NCBI RefSeq assembly: GCF_010093595.1
Contig: NW_022985442.1
Coordinates: 1,697,656 to 1,761,655, forward strand
DNA: 64,000 nucleotides
Origin: Mytilinidion resinicola
Taxonomy: Eukaryota > Ascomycota > Dothideomycetes > Mytilinidiales > Mytilinidiaceae
Direction of reading: 5' to 3'
A program made the translations under genes and the position numbers. The notes under the pieces were generated by a model. The model was not told the origin of the DNA. It made no database searches and worked only from the letters and a program-made list of their open reading frames with translations. Every line of letters starts with the position of its first letter. Positions within the stretch are counted from its first letter, which is position 1. Below are positions 9,949 to 20,969 of the stretch, piece by piece.

Positions 9949-12004
9949 ATGAAGTCATTCCTTATGCCTCACTTCTCTTTTGCGCAAATTGCGCTACTGG
10001 CTATTGCACCAACTTTCATGGCCGCGTCTCCCCTCAAAGCCCGCCAGACGGATTCAACTGTGTCTTGTCCTGATTCGGACGGACAGACTGTCAACGTTGG
10101 CACCTCTTCATTCGCCATCACTTGCGACTACGACTACTAGTGGGTAACTTGAGAAGTGAACAACCTTAGCAATAGCTAACAGTGAGTAGTGGCAACGATT
10201 TTGGAGTATCATGGGTATCGAGTTTTGAGGAATGTCTCGCCACTTGCGACAGTACTACGGGCTGTGTTGCAGTCTCCTACAATGGAGGCGCATGCTATCC
10301 AAAGAGTTCCATTGCTGGTGGTGAGACTGCCACCGGCGTCTGGGCTGCGAAGAAGGTCATCTCATGTCCTGACTCCGACGGAACGACGTACACCGCCACC
10401 GATGGTACCGTCTTTACCATTGAGTGCTCCATTGATCGGTATGGAAACGACCTGGCAACGACTTGGGAGTCTAACCTAGAGAACTGTATTGAGGTGAGTG
10501 AACTCAATTAATACTGCCGGCCTGGTACCTAACATTTCCAATAGGCTTGTGAGGCGACGTCAGGATGTGTCGATGTCTCATACATCCCAGGAAGTCCCGG
10601 CCCTTGCTACCTCAAGAGCACTGCTGGTGCAGCACAAGCGAATGCAGACGTCTGGGGAGCAGTCAACAAGGCCGCTCTCCCATCGTCCACCTCCTCAGCC
10701 GTTATCTCAACGTCCACCGTATCCACATCATCGACAATCTCCGTAGCAAATCCAACCTCAACTCCCGGCGCCTGCACCGGCGGCTTCACAACCGGCCCAC
10801 TCTCTTGTCCTGCATCAGATGCCTCGTGCTATATCGACAGCACTGGCTCCGTGTATCTCATCGAGTGCTTCATCGACCGGTACGACGGAGATTTGGCCAT
10901 ATCCTGGGAATCTAGCCTGGAGAGCTGTATCTCGGTGAGTAGGCATGAACGCTCTACGGTAAAACATGTAGCTGACTAGTACAATAGACTTGCAGTGCAA
11001 CCGCAGGCTGCATTGATGTCTCATATATTCCCGGAACTCCAGGGCCTTGCTACATGAAGTCCGTAGTAAACGATGCACAATCTAACACGGCCGTCTTGGG
11101 CGCGAAGCTCATCTCTTCCGGCTCGGCCTCCCCTACTTCCACCTCTTCAACCACGTCGGCCGAGCCCATAACAACCTCAAGCAGTTCGTCGGCTGAACCC
11201 ACATCAATCTCATCATCCTCAACCAGTTCATCAGCTGAGCCCACAGCATCTTCAACATTCTCAGACAGTTCATCAGCTGAACCCACAACGACCTCAGAAA
11301 CCTCGAGCAGCTCATTAGCTGAACCCACAACAACCTCAACACCCTCAAACGATTCCTCGGCTGAACCCACAACAAGCTCATCATCTTCAAGCAGCTCATC
11401 AGCCGAACCTACAATATCTTCAACATCCTCAGACAGTTCATCGGCCGAACCCGCAACAACTGCAGCAGCATCAAGCACATCATCAGCAACGCCTACACCA
11501 ACCCCAACCCCATCGCCTAGTTGTGGATTGATCGAGGACGCCGGTTTCGAAACTCCCGGCACCACTCCCGACTGGGCTCTCCTCAGCTCACAACTGGCCA
11601 CCAGCTATACGCCATTCTCAATAATAACTGCCTCCACTCAAGGTTTCACAGCAGAAGACGGAGCCCATGCCGGATTCTTCGTGATGCATGGAAAGACGGA
11701 CACCGCCACCGTCGGCACCACCATTCAGCAGCTGACAGCTGGCGTCTCGTATACCGTCACATTCTGGGTTATACGACACCCGTCCGCGACGAGCATCGCA
11801 ACCATCGACGGAACGACCATCCTGACTATACCCGTTCAGAGTGGCAAGAATACTCAAATGTGGCAGTACTCGTTCCCTTTTGTGGCTGGAGGTGATACTG
11901 CTATTATCGCTTTCAAAACTTCGTGTCCCGGAATCGCCACCGCTTGTGGGCTTGGGCTTGATGCCTTTAGTATTGCTCCTACAAGCGGCACTTGTACCAA
12001 CTGA
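9949..12004 (+). CDS. Secreted PAN/Apple-like repeat protein with mucin-like stalk
   Basis: Exons 9949-10139, 10190-10493, 10545-10934 and 10988-12004 give 633 aa. A signal peptide (residues 1-~24) ends in AAS, followed by a Lys-Ala-Arg site. Three Cys-rich repeats follow, each roughly CPDSDG...C..D.YG.D....W.S..E.C..C....GC..VSY....CY.KS, which resembles fungal PAN/Apple-type extracellular modules. Introns fall at equivalent points in the repeats, so the modules probably arose by exon duplication. Next comes a ~130-residue Ser/Thr stalk built on an SAEPT repeat, expected to be O-glycosylated. A C-terminal beta-rich domain (CGLIEDAGFETPG to the end) resembles carbohydrate-binding-type modules. 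A role in surface adhesion or glycan binding is inference. No GPI signal is seen. Confidence 0.85.
11150..11470 (+). repeat. Imperfect Ser/Thr-Ala-Glu-Pro coding repeat
   Basis: Within the secreted protein the core (S)SAEPT recurs about nine times, with variable Ser/Thr-rich spacers, and is visible in DNA as repeated GC(T/C)GA(A/G)CCCACA. Such arrays are prone to length change by slippage. Confidence 0.85.
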
Positions 12005-12164
12005 GGCTTTATATTGTAATACACTCGTCCGTAAGTAGAAGAGACGCCTAGCGGGTCGTGGCAATCCCCCGCATGTTTATTTCTACGTCCAAGAAGGCTA
12101 CTTCTAACTGTGTAATTTACGACTTAAGAATTCGCTAGAAGAGTAAAAATAGGATTAGAAAACA

Positions 12165-13097
12165 TTAATTAGATCCGACACGCGAATCCAACATATCGAT
12201 AAACTCAGCAATCTCGCTCCCAATTCGATGCGGATGATCCTCCTGCAAATAATGCAACCCCTCCCCCAAAAACACGGCCTTCAGATTCTTCAGCTTTTCC
12301 ACATACCACTTCGCCTGCTCGTCTCTCACAAACACTCCCGGCGACGCCCAAAACAGGAGCTTCGGAACAGCACTTCCCAACAACCACTCGTGATACTCCT
12401 CCGCAATCGCGTACACATCCTCTGGCGATCCCTCAATCGGCAACTCATTTGGCCACCGATAAACCGGTTCGCGGGACTTCTCGTCTAGATACGGCGCTTC
12501 GTAGTACACCTGCTCTTCGGGAGCCAATCCGCGCACCACGCCGCCAGGCAGTATGGCCTTGATGAAGAGATTATCCTCAACGAGGAGTTTCCGACCCACG
12601 CCCGGCGTGCGGAATGCCTTGAATGTCTCCTGTCCGGGCCCCCTCTCCCCGGCATCATCCCACGTCGCAAACGGCCGTATGAACTCCATAAACGCGATCC
12701 CACTCACCCGCTCTTGATGACGACGCGCCCAATGGAATCCCAAGGCGGAACCCCAGTCTTGGATTACGAACACCATCTTGCCTTCTGGAACGACAGCGTC
12801 GAGAAAGGCGTCGAGATAGCGCGCGTGGTCTACGAAACGGTAGGCGATGTCGGGTTTGCCGGATTTGCCCATGCCGATTAAGTCGGGGGCGATGCAGCGA
12901 AGTTTGAGGCCCACATGGGGGATTATGTTGCGCCAGATGTAGGAGGATGTTGGGTTTCCGTGGAGGAAGATGGCGGTGGTGGTGATGTGGCGGGTGTCGC
13001 GGGTGTCAATGTACGCGATTTTTGAATCGAGGACGGCGATGGTTTGGAAGGTGAAGGGGAAATCTGAGGAGACGTTGGATTCGGGTGGGTTGGCCAT
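12165..13097 (-). CDS. Haloalkane dehalogenase (alpha/beta hydrolase)
   Basis: This is a single-exon protein of 310 aa from ATG 13097. The frame extends 49 codons further upstream but lacks an ATG and looks like leader. It is strikingly close to bacterial DhaA-type haloalkane dehalogenases. It has HGNPTSSYIWRNIIPHV with halide-binding Asn48; the nucleophile motif QDWGSALGFHWA with Asp114 and Trp115; MEFIRP with acid Glu138; and GLHYLQEDHP with base His282. So the Asp-His-Glu triad and the Asn/Trp halide pair of subfamily II are all present. The family hydrolyses carbon-halogen bonds to alcohol plus halide. Residue 113 is Gln where DhaA has His. Its natural substrate cannot be read from sequence. 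Presence in a fungus suggests old transfer from bacteria (inference). Confidence 0.92.
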   Translation of the reverse strand: MANPPESNVSSDFPFTFQTIAVLDSKIAYIDTRDTRHITTTAIFLHGNPTSSYIWRNIIPHVGLKLRCIAPDLIGMGKSGKPDIAYRFVDHARYLDAFLDAVVPEGKMVFVIQDWGSALGFHWARRHQERVSGIAFMEFIRPFATWDDAGERGPGQETFKAFRTPGVGRKLLVEDNLFIKAILPGGVVRGLAPEEQVYYEAPYLDEKSREPVYRWPNELPIEGSPEDVYAIAEEYHEWLLGSAVPKLLFWASPGVFVRDEQAKWYVEKLKNLKAVFLGEGLHYLQEDHPHRIGSEIAEFIDMLDSRVGSN

Positions 13098-13908
13098 CGT
13101 TGCTGTTGGGTTGGAGTTCTTGGAGATCCAGTAATTTCTGCTGATATTCAATGTGAAAGAAAAGCGACAGGAGATGACTAGAAGAAGGAATGCTGATATC
13201 CTGAGGGGCTCTATGGTGGAAACGTGATTATATTCTATAGTCAAAGTAGGCTTACACGTTAAAAGACGCGTAGTCAGATGCTTCCCGAGGTGCCGAGATA
13301 GGTGCGTTAGTGCATGTGTCGGTGGAACTCCACCGTTAAACTTTCGAGATCGTCAAGGTCCCTGTTGAGTGGCCAATGAACGTAAAGAGAGATTCAGGGG
13401 ATAGCCAATCATCTATGTCTATACTTATACAGCCCCTGCATAGTAGTTGGCATACTAGGCTATCGATAGATTATTGGCTACGAACTATGGATCTTAATGC
13501 CTACCTCTCACTATCTCCGCAATTTGAAATACAACTTTGGAATTGCGAAATCATCGATTAGCTATACACTACGAACCTAAGGCCAGCCTCTCACTATCTC
13601 CGGATGAGTCAATAGGCAGGGTAAGGAACGTATTACTACCCACAGTGTCAATGCAGAAGAACCTGCTTGGTTTGTAGAGATTTTGCAAGCTGCCAGCTCT
13701 GGCGGTGAAGCGTGTGACGGGTGATGGGCGCACGCCCTGTGGCGTTTTCACTTGAAACTTTCATGAGCGGCACAGCTAGCCCATTTGACGTAAATATCTA
13801 CCATCCGCTGGCACATTGTTCAATTTACGTCTCGTCTTCTCCAACACCTCTCCTCCTCACGCGCAGTCCCCGCAGCACCCACGATTCAACTCAACGCAAC
13901 CTGCCGAT
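13098..13908. other. Intergenic region
   Basis: Divergent upstream region between the dehalogenase (-) and the kinase pseudogene (+). It holds an 11-of-12 match to the GCTATCGATAGC palindrome at 13459. No gene is recognised. Confidence 0.5.
13459..13470. promoter_or_regulatory. Palindromic double GATA site, 11/12 match
   Basis: GCTATCGATAGA lies 362 bp upstream of the dehalogenase ATG. It differs at one base from the perfect palindrome found at 58718 and 60830. It contains overlapping CGATAG on both strands, fitting the HGATAR consensus of fungal GATA factors. Function is inferred. Confidence 0.3.
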
Positions 13909-15234
13909 ATGACTTTGTTCGATGAGAAGATTGGGGATGATCAGTGGGAAGAGTGGAAAAGACGGGTCCTCGACGCAAAAAAAGAGATTGCGGCCTTTGT
14001 CGCCAGTCGCCGGCCAGGACGTGGAGCCGAAGTCCTCGATTGGTTCCAGGGCTCCTTCAGCTGGGGACTGACCGAAGACAGCCCACAGCATTTTGGACCG
14101 TTCATCATCTCAGACTTCGTAGAAGGAATTCACCTCTCTGATATCCTCCGGGATCCTGCTGATAAGAAGCGACTCTGCTTGAATCCTCAAATTGACGGAA
14201 AAACATTAGAGAATGTGTTCTCTCAAATCGCTGATATCACACTTCAACTCTTCAAGTTCAATTTCGATCACATCGGAGCCATTTCAAATGCCTCTTCTAC
14301 GGGCTCTTGGTCTGTCATAAGGAGACCTCTAACCTACAGCATGAATGAGCTGGCAACTACAGCATTTTACCCTGTGGACAAGTTCCCCACGGCACCGTTT
14401 GCATCTGCAGGCGAATATTTCCGGTCTCTGGTGTCTAAACAGAAAACGCATCTCTAGACCCAGCGTAACCTCTGTAGCAATCCGGTGGAGGCTCATGCCC
14501 GATATATCTCCCGCCATTTGTTTGCGCAGTCAGTGACAGGCATTGTATTGACGACCGCGGTCCTTTCAAAGTCTTTTGTAACGACTTCCGACCTCAAAAT
14601 ATTTTTGTGGATCCGTATCAAGGCTGTTCTTAACCTCGAATTCACGAACGCCATGCCTAGCCAGTACGCTTCCGAACCGCCCTGGTGGTTGCTACTGGCG
14701 GGGCCTAACTCGTATCTTCTTCGAGATCGGACCATCGAAGAATTCGTGGAGGCTTACGAATCTCGCTTGGAGCAATTTTTGCAAGCGATGGAACGAGCTG
14801 AGAGGGCAAGAGAAGGCTCAGATGGTGAGAAGCCTCTTTCTTGTCTTATGCGTGAGTCGTGGGCCACGAAACGTTTCTGGTTCAATTATGCGGCTCGGAA
14901 ACCGTTCGATGTCGAAGTTCTCTTTGGCAGCTGCTTGAAGGAGGGTAGTGCCGGTGTTGAGTCGCTGGATGAAGAGGGACGTGCGGGCTTGGAGCCCTTC
15001 GTTGAGAAGCATTTGAAGGCATATGACAATGAATGCGCGAAATCTCTTCAGTACGCTTACCATCATATCCGGTGTTCAAGCACAGCAATAAGAGCCTCGT
15101 GGCCTCGTAAACTCGATTCTACGTTCGAGCAGAGTTTCGACTCGCTGTATGTACATCTAGGAATGATCCTGGGAAGCGGATCGGTAATTTGTGATGGGTT
15201 CCGAGCCAAACTACCATATCGTTCAACGGGCTGA
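13909..15234 (+). pseudogene. Aminoglycoside-phosphotransferase-like kinase, decayed
   Basis: The start MTLFDEKIG... and the blocks FVASRRPGRG, WFQGSFS, WGLTEDSPQHFGPFIISDFVEG, YFRSLVSKQKTHL, ARYISRHLFAQ, FTNAMPSQYASEPPWWLLL and RLEQFLQAMERAE belong to the large fungal APH/choline-kinase-like family. Three types of damage are seen. First, WFQGSFS runs straight into WGLTEDSP, where family members have roughly 50-60 more residues including the ATP-binding lobe. Second, TAG (14455-14457) stands where THLQTQ is expected, a CAG-to-TAG change. Third, the catalytic loop CNDFRPQNIFVDP (from 14577) is in another frame from the flanking parts, which implies two compensating indels. The gene cannot make a working kinase. 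Confidence 0.85.
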
Positions 15235-16532
15235 TGTCTAAAATGATGGAATTGTCGATGTCCACGCAATCATGTAACAACGAGCCGCTTTGGTAAATTA
15301 AAGTAGGTACATAAACAGGCTCAAAGGTCGCTATCTCTATGGTAATCTGTAAGATAAGTATAAGAGGGGGGCTCGAGATTTTTGAGACACAGCAGGCTAT
15401 AAATGGGGGCTTATTAATCAAAAGACCAGGAGACTTCTAGTAACCTTGTTTCGGTGTTGCCCTTGTATCGGAGGACTCAAGCAGACACGAACAAGCTGGC
15501 TCTCCGAGAGTCGCGGGACTCCTTTTCGCAACTTTAATGTCTTGCTGGAATAGGATTGGGAACTAGTTGCTCGAGAAGCTTGCACGCGATCGCTGGTCTA
15601 GGATTTATAACTGTCCAGCGACCAAAGCAATTCATTTGTTGCACTAGAGTGATAGTAGAGAGTGGAGCTATAGTAAAAAAAATCTTTATATAAGGTGTAG
15701 ATGAAGCTGCAGAGATACGTCTTTCGATTGACGCCGACCCGCGCTATCTTCTTGTGACGGCATAGTCTTGCTTGACAAAATCCCTCCATTATTCGCTGTA
15801 GATACTTCACATGCGTGGGACAGCAAATCGATCTCTACAATGGTTAGGATGATCACTTTGACTGATTGTGTGGCATGGAGAAAATAAGATGCGTCGCAAA
15901 GAGTCGGAACATGACTCTCTGATTACGATAATCGACTGGGGGTCCGGATGACTCCCCACGAGCTGAGCAGGAAGGGACATTCCTACCTACAGGCCATAGC
16001 ACAACTGTCAGTCACGCCATTAGTATAGGTTCACAAAAATGGGCTACAGAACATGAGCATACAACGCCCGGCAGCACTTACATGGTACTTCGGTAGACGC
16101 GAGTGAGTCCAGTAGGTTTAAGCAGGCTCTCGAGTGGGAGACTGCCTTGGTACAGAATCGGGGCTAGGACGAGATATACCCCGCGTCTCCTGAAATCCCT
16201 CCTACGTGGTTGAATCTATAGGTATTTGCAACTAAGACGCGCAGAGCTTGGCTGAGGTGCCCCTCATACTCTTTCTTGAGACCTCAGACCGTAGATATGA
16301 TTCTACCTTTGCAGTCACGGAGAGGAAGACGACGATGCTCAGTGCACGCAGAATTTACTCCTCGTCTACCGAGTTTGACCTCATTCGGTTGATTCTATGG
16401 ATCCTCGCAACTATTTGTAACATCATAGATAAGAAGCATCTCAGGACGTATAGATCAATCTAAGGCTTCCTAGAGGTTGAGATAGATCCAACGGTGCCAG
16501 AGCAGGATGTTTTAACGATTTCTAGCGGACTG
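15235..16532. other. Intergenic region
   Basis: About 1.3 kb between convergent 3' ends. It is AT-richer than its neighbours, with only short random frames. Nothing is recognised. Confidence 0.5.
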
Positions 16533-18060
16533 TCATTTGACCACTACGTTCCGTCTTTTACTTCTCTTCGGAGCAGTGCTGTATAAGTTTCTTAGGAAGG
16601 ACTTCTTCTCTGACGGATTAGGACCGTTGCATATGACTCTGGCATTGACAATCTTGAGCTTTGGCTTATGATAGTTATGACCGGACGAGTCTCCACGTTT
16701 GAAAAGCCCTGGCGAAACCATGAGCTGGACCATGTCCCGCTTGCTTGATCTCCTGAGATCTTCCATATGCTCAGGCACAAACTCGTAGCCATACAGAGCG
16801 TCGCCCCAAGAGCCAAAGAAGAAGTCCGCTTTTTGTTTTTTAAAATCCACGTCCAAGGCCATCGCGTCGCGGACGATATCACGCAGGTTGTCCTTAGCAA
16901 GAGTTTTATTTGCGCGTGTGACGTAGGATTTCAGGTCTTTCCATATCTTGTGAGTGACCATATTTCGCTGGCCAATCACCTCTTTCATGTCGATTCGAGG
17001 CGTTGTTTCCCGTCCTCTCCCTGGAAACAGAAGATTATACGTTAAGGATCTCCATTCGTGATACTCTTCATATTCAATAGTATCGGATCGAGTTTCTAGA
17101 TCATTCAGCATATAAGTGTAGCTTGTCACAAACACAAACGCATACCTTTTCGAAGAATCGAATCCAGGGATACCAGGTTGTCCCTTCGGGGCCCACGGTC
17201 GCGGATGTGCCGCTTTCGCTTTCCTAATCGCCCAGCCCAAACATAACCAAACCGCTCGCTAGGATGTGGGTTAATCACGAAATCTAGAAGTAGATCCCAT
17301 ACTCGAGCCTCAATAAGGAACCGACGGTTCGGCTTAGAGAGCAACCACACTTCGTGATTCTCAGTAAGGTGCTGAAAACTCTTCGCAGCTGGTTTGGTAA
17401 CGTAGCCTTCCTGGTTGGTAAAATGTGTCCTCGCCCATTCCTTGATATTTCTTTGTAACTGAATCATTTCAGCCCTGAAGTACTCGTCATCGAGACGGTA
17501 ACTCCTCTTCCGCTTCTCAAGGCCGAGCTCATTCTTTGCCTCCCTCAGTATTTGCTCCTTTTCGTGTAATTGTTTTCGGAGGCGATGAACCTCATCAATA
17601 AGCTCGTCCTGATTCAAATCTTCGGGTAGCGCCGACGGTTTGATGGAAGTCGAAAGGTCGCTGACGAGATCGACTGTTATGCCAGGGTTTTTGCTGTATT
17701 CGAAATCTAGGGAATGGCGGCCGGGGTGGGGTATATTTCTTGGTGGAGTCAAGGCTTTCCGGTCTTCATCTGAATCATCTTCCCAGCTCTCCACGTCAGC
17801 GAAGGGATTCTCGTGAATGATGTCCGTCGAGAACCGGGTGTTTTCCGCTTGAACTCGAGGGCTGTCAAGCTCCAGGTATGCCATAGCTTGGATAGATACT
17901 GCTTCTTCTGCCGTCTTCAAGATACCTGCTCTCGTCTCTGTCCGCAGCTGCGACCTTAGGGCTACTCTTGCGTCAGCCTTTCCAGCCTCAAGGGTGTGGA
18001 TGCTGCAGACCTACCGGCTTCCCGCTCGTCCAGCCCGGGGCTAAATCTACGAGGTTGCAT
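16533..18060 (-). CDS. Uncharacterised fungal protein with coiled coil
   Basis: Exons 18060-18015, 17961-17146 and 17095-16533 (introns 53 and 50 bp) give 474 aa. The two introns reconcile three frames into one protein and have GT/AG ends. Residues ~115-160 (DELIDEVHRLRKQLHEKEQILREAKNEL) form a coiled coil. They are followed by IQLQRNIKEWARTHF and a helical C-terminal region with VWDLLLDFV, EYHEWRSLTYNLL and MALDVDFKKQKADFFF. This layout recurs in uncharacterised Pezizomycotina proteins. No catalytic motif is seen. The tail is basic. The C-terminus faces the APH pseudogene and the 5' end faces the 3' end of the Hsp70-like gene. Confidence 0.7.
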
Positions 18061-18391
18061 TTACATTAACTTGTGGTGAAGTACGTATACACGGTTTGTC
18101 TTTCCACGCGCTTGTTACGGATTGATACTACTGGGAGGCTAATGATTGACAACACGCATCTTGACATGGATCAGGCTCGGGTTGCCAAGCCGGCATCTAG
18201 AACTAGTGGGACGAGCCCCATCAATCCAACCCAACTCATCTCCTCACATTTTTGAATCACGCAAAACTCCTATAAAAGTCTGATACGATATAGACAAGGA
18301 GATCACGCTCATATTAGCGCCCATGGGCCCCGATGTTGCAGTACCGACCTAAGCGGTCGCATACTGTTATCTTTTTTTGCATGTCACATAT
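18061..18391. other. Short intergenic region
   Basis: It serves as upstream region of the coiled-coil gene and 3' flank of the Hsp70-like gene (both minus strand). No feature is recognised. Confidence 0.5.
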
Positions 18392-20753
18392 TCACTCTGT
18401 TTCAATGGAAATACCCCCTTGTGCGAAATCTCTGTTCGGCCATTGGTACTCCTAAAATAGGCTTAGCGTTCATCCTTGATCTGGACGTGTCTCGCGACCT
18501 ACCGTGGGAAGAAGGTCGCCGTTGAAATAAATAGCAAAGTAGAGATCACTTCCTCGCGGCGACATAGCGATGTCGATTTCAAGCCTTCGATATGGAACCA
18601 AATCTTCTCCAATATATTCTGGGAGGTCACCAAATCGCAGACTCCTCGGTAAATGGCACACGATAGTGCACAGTTTGTGTACATCTGCGACAGAACAAAC
18701 ATAAGCAGCCGACTCAGAGTGCCAGAATGGATACTTGGTTACCATGTGTCTGCCGTCTTGGAGCTGGGTCGAAGCCCGAGTGCCAGATATCAACATAAAT
18801 TCTCCTATTGGCGATCTCTGCCTCATATCGGAATTTGTTTTGGCAAGGCACGACCACTGGGCGAAGATGTCCAATTGTATCACCCTATTGTAGATTGTGT
18901 TAGCTTTAGAGGAAATCAAAGTCGAAGGAGGTAAGATAAGTACTTACTCTTTTCACGACCCATTTCATTTGACCAACAGCGAGGTTTGTGCCTTCCGCCC
19001 GGTCATAGACCAGTTCTTGGATGGTGTGAATATCAGGATTGAAGGTATCTACCCAACAAAATCCATAGTGATAACGAGAAATTCTAGAGCTAACAGCTCG
19101 TTGGGCGGTTGCCATCACTGCTCCCCGGCTAACAGCCGTCCACCTCGCGAAAGTAAGCACATGTCAACGCAGATCATCACTGGCCACTCACGGTTGGGCT
19201 CCGGAAGGCTGACGAATTTCGATATCTTGCCTCGCGTATTGCAGCTTCAGCAAAGATGCGAGGTATTTTGAGGTCCCAAGACCGCCAACAAGGATAATTG
19301 CCTTATTAACGTCAACTGTTAGTACAAATCATGACAGCAGTCGCACATCACTACCCACCTTCGGATTTTTCTTCGTCTTCTTACGTATCTCGCACACTTG
19401 CTCATGAATCAAACCTCTAGCTCCGTTACAAGCCGGTTGAAAAACATGGTCAATTTGATCACTACACAATTAGCATCTTCCCAGCGAAATGCTTTGCATG
19501 CTTACCTAGAGAATTCATGTAATCCGATTGTTGGGATTTCAACTTCGTAGGTGGGCGTTGCTATCTTAGGATCGAAGGGGTCGAAAATTCGTTTTATACT
19601 GTGCTCCCATCCGTTGCCTTTGAACCTCCGCTTAAGGTGCGGTTCCAATGCGAGCCATTCAGCAATCTCAGTTTCAAGAAGGATATCGAACTCCTCATCT
19701 ATGAAGATAGAACCACAAAGACCACCTATCGAGTTTGTTAAATCGAAATCCAGACATCTTTCCAAATCTAGCTCCCTACCTTTTCCAACAACACACTCTT
19801 CCAACTCCAATGGCTTGAGTCTCTTGACAGTATAGCTAATTACATCCTACCTAAATTAGAGATGATTTTTTGGTCTGATAAGAGTGCTTACGACTGTTCC
19901 ACCGCCGGCATCGGCTATTAGAAAGACATCACCGGTCTGCGTTTCACCAGTCAGAAATGGACCATAACATGCTAGACATTTAAGACGTACGTGAGTCAAA
20001 TCTGGCCTCAAAACCACGTTAGGCGCTCCAAGAACTGCATGCGCAGCGGCTTCTGGCTCGGAAATCATCTCGATGGAGACTTCCCTGAAAGGAGATCTGC
20101 GTGTCCCGGAGGGGTCTTTGCGTGCGGGCGGATCTATAGCATTTCTGGCTGCCCGCTTAGTTCTGCTGCATGCTTGCTGGCTCCACATTGCTGGTTTAGT
20201 GAGCACGACTTTGCAAACCTCATCGGCTATGAAAGCGTGACCAAGCTCTCTCTCAATCTCTTGCTTAGCGAGCTCCCATAGGTGTCTTAGATAATGAGAA
20301 GTGACTTGTATAGCGGTCTCAAATGGATCGCCATTCCCTTGAGCTTTTAGCTTGTTGAAAACCGACTGCACTCTCGAAGAATCCCTGATCGCTGGAGGGA
20401 GGTTTTCGTAATCCAGTATAAGTTTGAACCAGCTTAGCGTCAGCTTGTCGTCTTCGGAGAGGTTAAAACCCCACGCATTTGGTACACCGTGGCGGTAGCG
20501 AATTACGGACGGAACTTTCGCGTCCTCGGCGATTCCATTCCATCCATTTCGAGCAGCACCCCAAGATTGTATGTTACGGATGTTTGCCAAATCACCAGAC
20601 CATGTCCAAGACACCCCGGAAAAGCTGTTTTCGAGGTTAGCACCGCTAGATATCGGGTTTCATAATAGCAGTCAAGTACGTTGTTCCAAAGTCGATAGCG
20701 ACAATAAAATACAAATCTGATAGTGGGTTACGCGTCCCTTCCCTTGCCATCAT
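18392..20753 (-). CDS. Hsp70-like ATPase, nine exons
   Basis: Exons, from the 5' end: 20753-20680, 20624-19892, 19846-19506, 19461-19355, 19315-19192, 19143-18948, 18884-18743, 18684-18503 and 18451-18392. They give 652 aa with every junction in frame. All three actin/Hsp70 ATPase signatures are present: phosphate-1 IDFGTTFSG, phosphate-2 LIADAGGGTVDVISY and adenosine VGGLGTSKYL. SDQIDHVF and KWVVKRGDTIG are typical of the fungal Hsp70/HSPA12-like branch. A canonical Hsp70 substrate-binding domain and EEVD-type tail are absent, so it is not a housekeeping Hsp70. Family knowledge: such paralogues are numerous and variable in filamentous fungi and several sit near HET or NLR genes. Its ATG is 217 bp from the divergent GTPase gene. 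A tandem ATG (20750) is an alternative start. Confidence 0.9.
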
Positions 20754-20969
20754 TGAAGCTGCATGCGAATAACCGAAAGAAGCCCCGTGAATGAGAGAAA
20801 TTGACGAAGATAATGCAGTAAGGCTGAACAAGAATGACCTTGTGCGGTCCGGGTCCTTCCAGAACGCCAAGCTCTGTGGCTGCATTCTCCCCCGCACACC
20901 GAAGTCGAAAGCAGCCTTATCGCCTTCATACTGAGCTCTCTCTCTTATGAGTATCTTTAAATTGCCAAT
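20754..20969. promoter_or_regulatory. Shared divergent promoter region
   Basis: Only 216 bp separate the start codons of the Hsp70-like gene (-) and the AIG1-like GTPase gene (+), so they probably share control elements. No specific binding site is recognised. Confidence 0.5.

Noticed and set aside
13098..13244. 49-residue N-terminal extension of the haloalkane dehalogenase with a hydrophobic segment
   Set aside because: The extension has no ATG, and the family begins near MANPPESN; it is treated as leader sequence.
18885..18947. Alternative acceptor in the Hsp70-like gene that would continue in the frame starting WSCLAKTNSD
   Set aside because: The nearer acceptor gives KRGDTIG, a family motif, and the next intron returns to DVHKLCTI, so the alternative is unnecessary.
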